The notes under the pieces: generated by a model | What the model saw: the letters and a program-made list of their open reading frames with translations, nothing else | Told to the model about the DNA's origin: nothing | The model's database searches: none | Made by a program: the position numbers and the translations under genes | DNA from: Notospermus geniculatus | Taxonomy: Eukaryota > Nemertea > Pilidiophora > Heteronemertea > Lineidae | DNA length: 64,000 nt | Assembly (NCBI GenBank): GCA_002633025.1 | Contig: NMRB01000239.1 | Location: 152,318 to 216,317, forward strand | Reading direction: 5' to 3' | In this document: positions 23,701-35,700 of the stretch, one piece after another | Numbering within the stretch: the first letter of the stretch is position 1 | How the letters are laid out: each line of letters starts with the position of its first letter

Positions 23701-26700
23701 GTTGATAAGCGGTAGTTTAACAACATTGTCAATAGAGGTCTCCCTTAACGCGGGTATGTTTAGCGCAGGATAGGGAAGATATACAGTGCCTCTCTAAGTT
23801 CAGAGTGTTGTTGAATGTAGGCCTACCCGGTAGAAAGATCAGCATAAATGCCTTCATGACCCAATCATTCAAAAGTTTTCTTGGAGAGTCATGTATCGTT
23901 TGTCTTTCAGGGCAGTCCAAAGTTGAACATCGTCCAGGACCTAACCCATGCCCTCGGCCAGCCACTCTACCTCTTCAACTGTTCCTCCTCTGTGGATAGC
24001 TACATGCTACACGACGTCTTCAAGGGCCTAGCGCTGACCGGCTGCTGGCTTTGCTTCAACAACCTGAACAGAATCGAGCCGCCGGTCCTCAGCGTCTTCG
24101 CTCAACTCATGGCTTCGGTGTTCGACGCGATGCGTTCAGGAAAGAGCAATGTGAATTTAACCACTGAGGAAGTCCAGTTGAATCTGAGTGGCGCCGTGTT
24201 CGGAGTTTTGGATTCAGGAGTCAAGGTCGCACCGAGTAACCCGGAGAAGCTCCTCCTATTCAAATCGGCTCTCTCGTCACTCCCGAGTCCTGTCTTGACG
24301 CAGTTTAGGACCGTATCAATCGTCAAACCGGACGTTGATTTAATCGTTGAGGTCCTACTTTTGAGTCAAGGTTTCTTCAAGGCGCGAGAACTGGCGCAGA
24401 AAGTCATCGCCGCTTATGATATCTGTCGAAAGTTGCTCGGGACGAATGCACCAATCACAGAAGAGGTCAAACTGGGGTCAGATTCAAATGAGGGTATACA
24501 TGGTTGGAGTTTGCAGACCCTGCGGTATGTTATCGCTGAGGCTGGTGCCGTCCTGGACGCCCTCTATGGGAAGAGATTGGAAAGGGAGGCAGCGGCGGAG
24601 GTGCTCGTTATCGAAGGGGAAGGTGAGGAAGAAGGGGTCGAAGGTCAAGGTCAGAGTGAAGGTCAAGGTCAAAGTGAAGGTCAGGATGAGAAACATGAGA
24701 AAGAGGATCAAGAAAAGGGAGAGAAGGGTAAGTGAAGTTTGGAAAAAGTTTGCCTATTCATCGTTTTAACAGACGAATTCCGCCATCTTGGGTTATACAG
24801 GATTTCTTGGACTGGAAAATCACGGATGTAATTTGGAAGGCCTGACCTCAGGTTTTTCATTGAGAAAATAAGTTCTTGGAATGTTTTCTGCGTTTTAGGC
24901 CAAAGTGACGACCTCCCAGAAAACATGATCAAAGATGAAGACGAGGCTCTGGTGACGGCACTTCGTAACACATTCATGCCACGCCTCCAGGAACGCGACG
25001 GCTCGGTGTTCGCTACTCTTCTGAATGATCTCTGGCCGGATGTTGACATCCCGATGTTGTTTGGCGGAGCTGAGGAGGAATCTTCAGGGTCCGTGGAAAA
25101 TCGTCCGAAGGCAAAGTTGGCGGGAAATAAACCGCAGTCGAGGAATAATAAGAGTCAGGACGTGTCAATCAGAGGTAGGTTTCCATGGCAACTGGCTCGG
25201 TGTATCAGGCTTCCAGAGTGGTGCAGTGGAAATGTCAGTGTCTTTCACCACCAAGGATCCAGGTTCGATCCCCAGTTGGTTGGCCCTGCTGTTCACAAGA
25301 TAGAAGGCGACTCATTTTGACAGTGTAGGTTGTCTGGACACTCCGGTTTCCTCCTGTTATAGACGTTTTTCACTGACGTCACAACGGTCACGTGACTGCA
25401 AAGAATTGGACGTTTTGATGTCACGATCTGTTTGTTGACGCTGTGTTCATGCCGTGACGTCGCTTGACATTTTGACGGCCAATATGCCAGCACCGTGTCG
25501 TCATGGAAATGAGACATCATGTGAATAACCTGTATAGATGTATTCACCAAATCCTGCATGTGCTAATCTCACTGATCTCACAAGGGTTCTCCCCTTCTGC
25601 ATTTTTTCCCTCAAATGTTTTTCTTTTTCCCTTTTCGCTGCTTTGGCTAAATTCTCATCCTGGTGAGTAGATGGTAAACAATGCACCGCACACGTCACGA
25701 TCGCACACAAAACGCTCAAGTCTGGCTCAGATTTGATGCCCTTTGCTTGTTTATTATTTATTCCCGAATCCCCCTCCCCAACCATACTGCACAGATTGTC
25801 GCATCAAGTGTGCCCAAGGGACATTCGAAGTCCCCAAATAACCCGATCTATATTCTTAACCACTTCTCACTACCTCATAAAATTTTTACCCAACCTTTGC
25901 GATACCTTCCCCATGGGGGTCTAACCTGTCGCCCCCCCCCCTCCGTCCGAGGTGAATGTTTGACAGCCGAGTTACATTTCACCTCGTTCCCCTTTCTAAG
26001 AAACTCCAATTCTCTTTTTAGTCAAACCTCTCTGGGCCCTGTTCCATCTCTAGGCCCCAGTTTCTCTTTTAATGAAAACCCTGAACCTGTGGCGCAAACT
26101 CGTCCAGGTCACAACTCCAGTGTGCGTGTAGAAGTCTCCGTTTTACAGAAACCCCAAATCCCATTTCAGATTTTTCCACGTTGAACACCCCTGTAGTATC
26201 CCTACCACTCGGCCCGGAGACGTACGGGACGCCCGACGAACAGCAGAAACAGGACTTAGATAATATCGAGGACGCTATTGCCCTGGCAACGCATGACCTT
26301 GGCCTTCTCCCAGGGGTGGCGTTCCAGGCTCGGGTGGCGCAATTGGCGCAGCTGAATGTTGCACATCAAACTGTAAGTATCATCACATTTGGCTGAATCT
26401 GCGAAACGCATTTGGTCTGAGATTTGGAATAACTTTTCGTACAATTTCTGTTGGTGCTCGGAGTGTAGCTCGGAGTGTAGCTCGGATTGTAGCTCGGAGT
26501 GTAGCTCGGAGTGTAGTGTAGTGTAGGAAAGAAGCCTACAAGTTGACCAATGGGGAACCCGGTACACGACAGGTGGCGCCGCAAACACAAGACCAGCAAA
26601 ACAAGGAATGAATGTCGCGTCACAACGTTCTTTATGCTGTGCCACAAGGCAAAAACTGGGTCCTAGGCTCACCGCGCCGCCACCGGGTCCTAGGCTCACC

Positions 26701-29700
26701 GCGCCGCCACCGGGTCCTAGGCTCGCCACGCCGCCACCGGGTCCTAGGCTCGCCACGCCGCCACCAAGAGTAGTTTTCTGGGTGCCTCTGTTTGGCTGAC
26801 CCCGAGTTCCTTGATATTGGACTGATATTGTCATCTAAAGTTGTATCTGTGAACTTTTCAGATTTTGGTGGTTGGCCCGCCAGCATGCGGCAAGAGTGAA
26901 GTAATAAAGACGTTCGCGTTCGCTGAAAGGGAACGAGGGAAAATGATCAGTGTCCAGAGTGTCTACACCAAGGCCCTCGAATCAAAGGAACTCTTTGGGT
27001 TTATGGACTATTCAAAGTAAGTTTGCTCCGTTCTTAGTATTCCAACTGTCAGGAAGTGTATTCCAATACCAGGAAGAAGCCCTGATAGCCGAGTGGTTAT
27101 AACGTCCGTGCAGCAATCGGCAGGTTCCGGGTTCAAATCCAGCTGGGGCCATATGGGATTAATCATCCCTGGCTCTTCAGTCCGTCGCTTGGGACAGTAA
27201 TCCGTGGTGCCGTGTACCTTGTGCCTTTGCAAGGGCAAGTAAAAGATCCCATCCAAATTTGGAACATGAGCAGCTTGAGATGGCCTCTTCTGTATTCACC
27301 AGGGCCAATAATGCTGCGGCTTCGGCCCTGGTGGAAAAGTTAAATACAATACAATACGTTACTATCAGGAGATGTATTGAAACTATCAGGATGTGTACCA
27401 AAACTTTCAGGACCTGTACCCATCAGTAGCCATATTGTTTCTTATTCTGCGAAGATATAAAGCTATAAATCTGATATGTTTTCAGAGAATGGAGAGATGG
27501 CCTACTCCCGATGTTACTCCGTAAGTTCTGCATCCAACCGGCCGTCAACAACTTTGCCTTCAACCTCAAACCATCGATGAAGATTATCCAACTCGACGGC
27601 CAGGCTGACGCGACGCAGATGGAAATCTTGGAATCGATCCTGGTGTCGCCTGGTACCATCGTTTTTGGGAACAACGAGCGTCTGATGATTGGGGAGACGC
27701 TGAGGTTCATTTGGGAGGTGAGTGATGTTTTACGGACCCCTCACTTGTCAAATTTCACAAACATCTCCGTTAGTGAGATACCGGTACCGGTACAAATCCA
27801 AGATGTCCTATTTTGTACTTAATTTTTCCATCAGGGCTGAAGCCGTAGCATTATTGGCCCTGGTAAGTATGGAAGAGGCCATCTCAAGCTACTCATGTTC
27901 CTCACTTGGATGGGGTCTTTTACTTGCCCTTGCAAAGGCACAAGGTACAAGGTACCACGGGTTACTGTCCCATGCGACGGACATGAAGAGCCAGGGATGA
28001 TTAATCCCATATGGCCCAAGCTGGATTCAAACCCGGGACCTGCCACTTTTTAAGCAGAACGTGATAACCACTCGACTACCAAGGGTCCTCAGTGTGTCGT
28101 CTGCTTATAATGTTTCATTGTGTGTATCTGTTTTTTCGTAGACTGATTCCATCGCTGACATGAGCCCCTCCCTGATGGCGAACGCCGGTGTACTCTACAT
28201 GAACCAAGACGATGTCGGTTGGCGTTTGATGTTTACCCAGTGGTTGGACAGCCGACCGGAATCAGACACAAACCTCGTCAACAAACTCAGTGAAATCTAC
28301 ATCCAGCCTGTCATGAACTATTTGTCGGAGTGCACCAAGCCGCCGATGTTAGGTGGCGCCCCCAAAGGCATGCCGCAGTACCGGAGGGTCATACCACACT
28401 CGGAGATAAACATGATTGGAACATTCTGCACACTGTTTGAGGTAAGTTGACTGTTGCCCCCAGGTTTGAGCAGGCGGTATCTTCTGCTGAAGTTTTCTAG
28501 AAGCCTTGGAAATGAATTGGAAAAAATTTGAAGAAACATTCTTCAGATGGTTGATAGGAATACATTTCTTCAAATATTTTTCAATCAACAGCATAGGATG
28601 TGAGAAAACTTTGACAGAAGATACGGGCGCTCCAGTTTCCTCCTGCTATGCATTTCGTCCGATGTTGTCTGGAGAGCCCGGCTCTCTATTCTGTTTTTCT
28701 GGAATATGGTGCGCCAAATTTGCTCAAATAATTAAAAATTAAAATTTTTTGTTCATTTCAGGCCCTTGTACAACCCTTCAATGATCTCTCAATCGCAGAA
28801 TACGAACGATATTTCAACATGGCGTGTATCTGGGCGTTCGCCGGCACCCTCGAGGTCGATTGTCGTGAATCGTTCAGCAACTGGTGGCGGCAGACATTCG
28901 AAGATCATATCGACTACCCACCAGATGGCACTGTGTTTGATTACATGATCGACCCCGAGACAAAGGAGTTCATATCATGGAGGGACACCCTACCGACGTA
29001 CACCGCCCCAGCACACGAGGGAATTCCCAATGAAGCGTTTGTCCATACGGTGGACACTGAGGTAGGCCACTGTCGCTGTTCGTTGGCCTTGTCAGTGAAA
29101 GCGTTCAAAAGCCGTTACCACTGAACACTGACACTGTGTATCATAAATTTGTCCTTCCAGCAAACGTCATACCTTCTCGGCCTCTTAAGCGACTTCTGCA
29201 AACCCGTCATGATCGTCGGCGAGCGCGGCTGCGGAAAATCCTCCATAGTCCTCGATCGCATCAAAACCGTCTGCTCCGGTGAAGTCGCCGAAGTTCTGGC
29301 ATTGTCGATAAACACAAACCGGTTTACGAACGCACGGTTGTTGTACCAGAGGCTTGATGAACGGTTGGAGTGGAAACACGGGCGTACGTACGTCCCGAAG
29401 GGAAATAAGCGTCTGATGTGTTTGGTGGACGACCTCAATCTGGCTCAGGTAAGTTCAGGTGATAACGAGGGTGCGGGGTGCAGTGAAAGGGCATTGGACA
29501 TAATCAAGTGGCCATGGGGTTGATTTCTAGTCAGGTCACAACTTTGTACGTATCTAAACTGGTCTGAAAGTATCAATGAGTTGAGATCACTCAACCTTGG
29601 TCCCAAAAATTCTAACCTCGCCCCCAATATTTCTTTCAGACGGATGTAAACGGCAACCAAACTGCCGTCGAACTCGTCCGTCAGCACATCGACGACGGTG

Positions 29701-32700
29701 GATTTTACTGCCCTGACAACCACGCGTGGCGATACGTCAAGAACGTCTGCTACGTGACGACCATCAATCCACACGCCACGGTCGACGCGCCGAAGTTATC
29801 CCCACGTCTTCTGAGACACTTTGCGATCTTACATTGCCCATTCCCAAGGTATGTTGACTTTTTAGCTCACCTGTGTGCAATATTACCGGTAATGTTAAGT
29901 CGGTGGAAACCAGACGACCACTAGGACACAAACTTCTTGGTTGGAGAGTCCCTCTCCCTCAGCCAGCCTCTGCTTTATTTGTGTAATGCTCAGAGTTTGA
30001 CTTTATTCGAAATACAATTGTTTTTTCAGCACAAAGGAGTTGAACTACATCTACTCCATGTTGGTCCACACCCATTTCATCCCACCAGAAACATCAGCTC
30101 AAACCATCGGCAACCTTCCTGGGATTCAACTCAGCCTACACGATGACAAACTGAAGGTAAGGTTTTGTCGGGGGATTCTCAGGGTCGAATAAAGTGATCT
30201 ATGGTGTCGTATGTTGATGTGTTGAAGTTGGTTTATCATTCAATTGGTACGCTCGCTTATTTTCAGCATCAGAATGTTGTACGGGACGAAGAGGAGGCCT
30301 TGAAGATGCTACTGACGACCTTGGTCAAGGTCACGGTGGAACTACAGGAGAGACTGCGGACGATGTACCTCCCTATCGCTCAGAGGGTACACTACGTGTT
30401 CAACATGAAGACGCTATCCACCATATTTAGGTACGTCAGCACTGCTTGTAAAATTAGATACCAAATTTTCAGCACTTAGGGAATAAACATTTGCCATTTG
30501 CTTTGGGCTCCGTCGATTATAGGCCTACACAAATTTTTACTTAGGTTCAGTCGGATCAAAAATTCATAAGCGTCGTATAAATTTTTGGTCTCGGGCATGT
30601 CCTAATCGTTCAAATGGTTCACGCTCTCCAAGTGAGAGATCATAGCAATGGGCTATGTGATAACAGCTTTCTCTTCTTTTAGTAACCTCTGCCTCTCTCT
30701 CCGTCCCGGCTGTAAACGCCTGGAGTTGATGCAGCTGTGGCAGAATGAGTGTTACTGGGCATACGGCGCACGGATGGTACACGAAGTGGACAGTCAGCGG
30801 TACAGCACGGCATTCAAACGCGCCGTCAAGAAGGAACTAACAAACGATGAAAATGTAAGTTTGTCGTTTGGGTTGTCAGATTGGTGTAGTCAAAACATCT
30901 GCACCTGTAACCGCAGAGGTTGCAGGTTCAACCACTGATCAGTCCTGCTCTTTATGTAAAAGAGCAGGCCTGACAGGACCATCCTCTCAACACAGGGTCA
31001 TTCAGACGTATCTCCTACGTCGACCTCATAAGGGAGGCGATGGCCGAGTGAAATGACCTGAGTCTCAGGATGTGACAGGACAGGCTTTCTCTAAGTACAT
31101 GTACTTCGGTTTCCTCCTGCTAGGCCCCTAGGCTCCTAGCCTACTGACTTGAGTAGGCCTACCGTTGGTGCTATCACATGTAGGGCCTAGGAGAGAAAAC
31201 ACAGTGCTTCACCTCATTTGGCCTAGGCCTAGGCCCTGATCATTGAATTCTCCTATATTGTCTATGTGTCCTTGAAAATGTTGCTTCTATTCTGAAGTGG
31301 CTAAAACTTCCATTTTGTTTTTCTTTTCAGGTCAGCCTCCTGCTGAACGAACGTATGCCGATATTCGGCAGCATAAAACAGGAGGATTCTGGGATTGTGA
31401 CGGCCGGGAATCAGCGTCTGAGTCTCGATGATCAGGAGAATAAAACAGACCTGTATCGACGGGTTGAGAACATCCACAACCTGAGGATGCTGATCAATGA
31501 AGCGGTCGAGGAATACAATAAAAGTCAACCAAAGATTAAATTGTCGTTGTACAAGGTGAGAGTCTGTGGAATAGGTCAGAGTGGTGACGTCAGTGAAGAA
31601 CCTCTCTAGAGTTAGCCGTAGAGCTTGCACATTGCAGTTTGCAGTATAGTTTTCATGGTGCAGTGTCTGTCACCGCCATGATGTCCAAATTAATTTTTTG
31701 AAATTTCTCTTCAGAGTACCATAGAATATGTCTCCCGCCTCGCTCGTGTCATCAGCTCACCCCACGAGGTCTCTCATTCCGTCCTGGTGGCCGAGGGTTG
31801 CCCGGGTCGGGCGTCAGTCATCGTCAAACTGGCCGCACATCTCTGTGGTTTCTCCGTGTTTCAAATCCACCCAAGTGCGATGGCCCAGTCGCACGAGTAC
31901 AAGATCAGCCATTTCAAGAATGATCTCGTTCAGGCGTATAGCAGAGCTGGAGTTAAGGTACGGTCACATCTTCATTTTTGACCCGATCTAGTAAAAGTAG
32001 GCGCATGTCGCAAACGAGGAAAGGGTTAACAGCCTTACAACACAATAGCCGAAATGTACATCTCTGCAGGTTGACAATAGTAGTGGAGAGCAGTGATAAC
32101 AGTTGAGTAAACTGATGACCAGTGATGAACACCTGCGACAAGCGCCTGCTTTTGCTGGAGCGGGGCACATTTCTGAAACTTTTTTGCTACATGTATAGTC
32201 CTGAGGCAGGGTAGGCTTAACCAAGACTGGAAAGAATCCAGCCCGGGCCACATGGGATATCATCCCTTGCTCTTCACCTCCATCACACGGGACAGTAAGC
32301 CGTGGTGCCCTGTACCTTGTACCTTTACAAGGGCAAGTAAAAGACCCCATCCAAGAGAGGAACATGAATAGCTTGAGATGACCTCTTCCATATTTACCAG
32401 GGAAAATAAAGCTTTGGCTTCGGTCCTGATGGAAAAATTTAATACGGTGCAACACGGATTTTCATTTCAGGGCGACAAGTTGCTATTCCTGATCCACAAG
32501 GAAGAAATGATGGACACTGACTTCCTTGTCTTCATCCAAGAGTTCATCACAACGGGAAGCTCCATCAGCCATTTGTTTACGTTTGAGGAGCAGACGACGA
32601 TTATTAACTCGATCAGGACGGAGGTCACACAGGCCGGGTTGACGTACACGAGGGAAGTCGCTTGGGATTTCTTCTTGAAGTAAGTTCTGGTGAAGTGCTT

Positions 32701-35700
32701 TGCTCGAGGAATAGAAAATTTGGGTAACGATAGGTGAATAGAGGTTTCCCACTGACGTCACACGGCCGCCATATTGGCCGTCAAAATGAAGCCATGAAGG
32801 CTGCCATCTTGTTCTCGGTTCAAAAGTTTAGCGGCCCGTACAGACCACTGCGAGCATACAACTCAACAAATCACTTTACCTCTCACAGTTTCTGAAAATA
32901 AGTAGTTGGTCTGGTGTGAAAACCGTGTTGAAAACAAAGTGAATCGTCCATACGGCTTGCTGTAGACAGTGTGGAAGAGGTCCGATGACTGCCGACAACG
33001 TCCAAACTGCGTCAAAAACGTTGTGTTGATGCTGTGACGTTGCGTCATTTGACGGCCAAAATGGCGGACATTTTGAGCTGTGACGTCACGTGGGAAACCT
33101 CTATAGGCGTTTGCGATCTTCGCTGAGTTATCGAAGGGAAAGGCCAGAAGCTCGGGGGAGGGGGTGAAAACATAGACTGTGGGGGCGGGGGGAGGGTACA
33201 CTGGAAGGGTTAAGTGACATTCCATCATATCCTATTTCTCCTCTTTCAGTACGGTACGGGATAACTTCCGAGTCTGTTTCATANCCACAGATTTGATGGC
33301 GCCACTTCGGCAGACGAACTGAACAACATGCTTCATTTAATCGTTTATTTACATCGTTAGGTGTCGAGTGGATGAAACCCATCCAGCGGGAAAACATCGC
33401 CCACATGTTGGCGACGATGCATATCGTCCTACGCCAGCAAGACGGGCAGGAGAGCACGGCCGGGGAATACAGTCATGTGACTAACACGTCGTATGAGAAG
33501 TTCGTGGAAAGGTAGGGAACTTTGTGATTGGTCATGTTGGTGTTGGTATTGTATTGTATCAGATCTTTCCATCAGGGCCGAATCCATTATTGGCCCTGGT
33601 AAGTATGAAAGAGGCCATCTCAAGCTGCTCATGTTCCTCACTTGGATGGGGTCTTTTACTTGACCTTGCAAAGGTACAAAGTACAAGGCACCACGGCTTA
33701 CTGTCCCATGCGACGGACATGAGGACCCAGGGATGATAAATCCCATAATGGCCTCGGATTTGAACCCAGGACTTGCCACTTGCTAAGCGGACATGATAAC
33801 CACTAGGCTGTCAAGGTGTTGGTGTTGGCTCAGCTTGTGAGAGCAGAGAATGGCAAACCACAAACTAGGACAGAAGTCCTTCAGTAGGCTATTGAACTTA
33901 AATTCCTTCTTCAGGTTCATCTCACTTGCGAACGCCCGCTACCAGGACATCCATCACCATCACGCTGTCGCCAAGAGCGCCCTCGCGCAGATCCAACGAG
34001 AAAACATGCTGGCGACACGACTGAAAAAACAGCTGGAACACGAGAAGATCGTCCTGGAGGAGAGAAAAGCTGTAAGTCTCGTTTTCCAATAAAATTTGGT
34101 ATTTTTTTCACCAAAGCTCGGGCTGTCCTGGAGTCCAGGTTGAATCTCAATTTGACCCCTGCACTTTTCTATTTTCTAGGGTACCGTACGAATTTTGGCC
34201 CAGATTGGCCAAGACACAGCGATCACAGAACAACAAGTCAAAATCGTCCGCGTCCAACAAGATAAGATCAAACGCTTGAAGAAGCTCCTTCCTGAGTACC
34301 AAGTCTCCCACGAGAGGGCGGTTTACAAGTCCATCGCAATCGTCATGGATACCAAGAAGATTATTACCTCCATTAACCCGGAGGGCCTCCAGGAGTTACG
34401 GAGCATGTCCAAACCGATTATTGATATCGAGGACTTGATGGCCGCCATTATCATCATACGTGAGTTTATTTTCTAGAAAGGCCTGATTCCTGATCTAAAT
34501 GATTTGGGCAAGGGACGCGACTCCTGGTGGTTGTATTGTGTTGTATTTGTTTTTCCATCACGGCCAAAGCCATAGCATTATTGGCCCTGGTAAGCAGGGA
34601 AGAGCCCACCTCAAGCTACTCATATTCCTCACTTGGATGGGGTCTTTTACTTGTCCTTGCAAAGACACAAGGTACAAGGCACCATGGCTTACTGTCCCAT
34701 GCAATAGACTGAAGAGCTAGGGATGATTAATCCCTAGCCTGGGCTGGGTCTAGCCAGCCCGGGCTGGGTTCGAACCCAGGACCTGCTGCTTGCTAAGCGG
34801 ACGTGATAACCACTAGGCTGACTTCCCACAGAGCAGTGGCGACGAGTCCAAACAGCAGGGTGCCCTGGATGGGCTATACAAGGAAATTTTCCTTATATCC
34901 ATTGGATATCCAAAGATTTGGATATCCAATGGATATAGATTGGATATCCATTGGATAAAAAAAATTGGGTGACAGTTTGGATATCCAGTGATTGACATAG
35001 AATTTATATCCATTTCTCATAGATTTAATATAAAGGGCGCTATGTGAAATTTATATAAATGTATAAAAAAACATATAAACTCCAGTACTCAGGACAACTG
35101 ATTTTCCCAAACGGAGACATCAAATGGATATCCATTGTATATCAAATGTATATCCATTCTACATCCATTCTATATCCAGAAAAGGATCGTGGTGGATTTT
35201 TTGTCTTTTCTATGTCCATTGGATATCCAGTTCGGACATCCAATGGATATAAGGAAAATTTCCTTGTGAATAGGGCTCTTTGATAGTAAGAGAGGTAAAT
35301 TGTTGAAAATCAAGATCATAATCTCAACCTGTCCTTGTTCCAGTAAAATCCCCCTCCTCGGACCTGACCTGGCAAAAGGGAGCCAAACGACAGATGGCAA
35401 ACCTGGAACGCTTCACGGAAGAACTCCTCACGTTCGACGACAACCAGATGCCGGAATCCACTCTCCAGTTAGTGGAGTCCTATTTAAAGAAGCCGTCGTT
35501 CGACCCGGATACTCTTGAACGAAAGACGGGGAACTCTGCCTGTGGGTCGTTGTCGCGGTGGGTGAAAGGCGTGGCAGGGTACCACCGTATGATGATCAGT
35601 AAAGTGAAGCCACTCCATGCGAAGGTTGAGCAGACGACGCAGGCTGTTGACAACGCAGAGCATAAGATGAGCAGCCTGGCAAACAAGAGAAAGGTACGTA

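Noticed and set aside
26256-26834. 192-codon open frame on the minus strand
   Set aside because: Translation of the 27-bp minisatellite and a 12-bp repeat, overlapping a real exon on the + strand.
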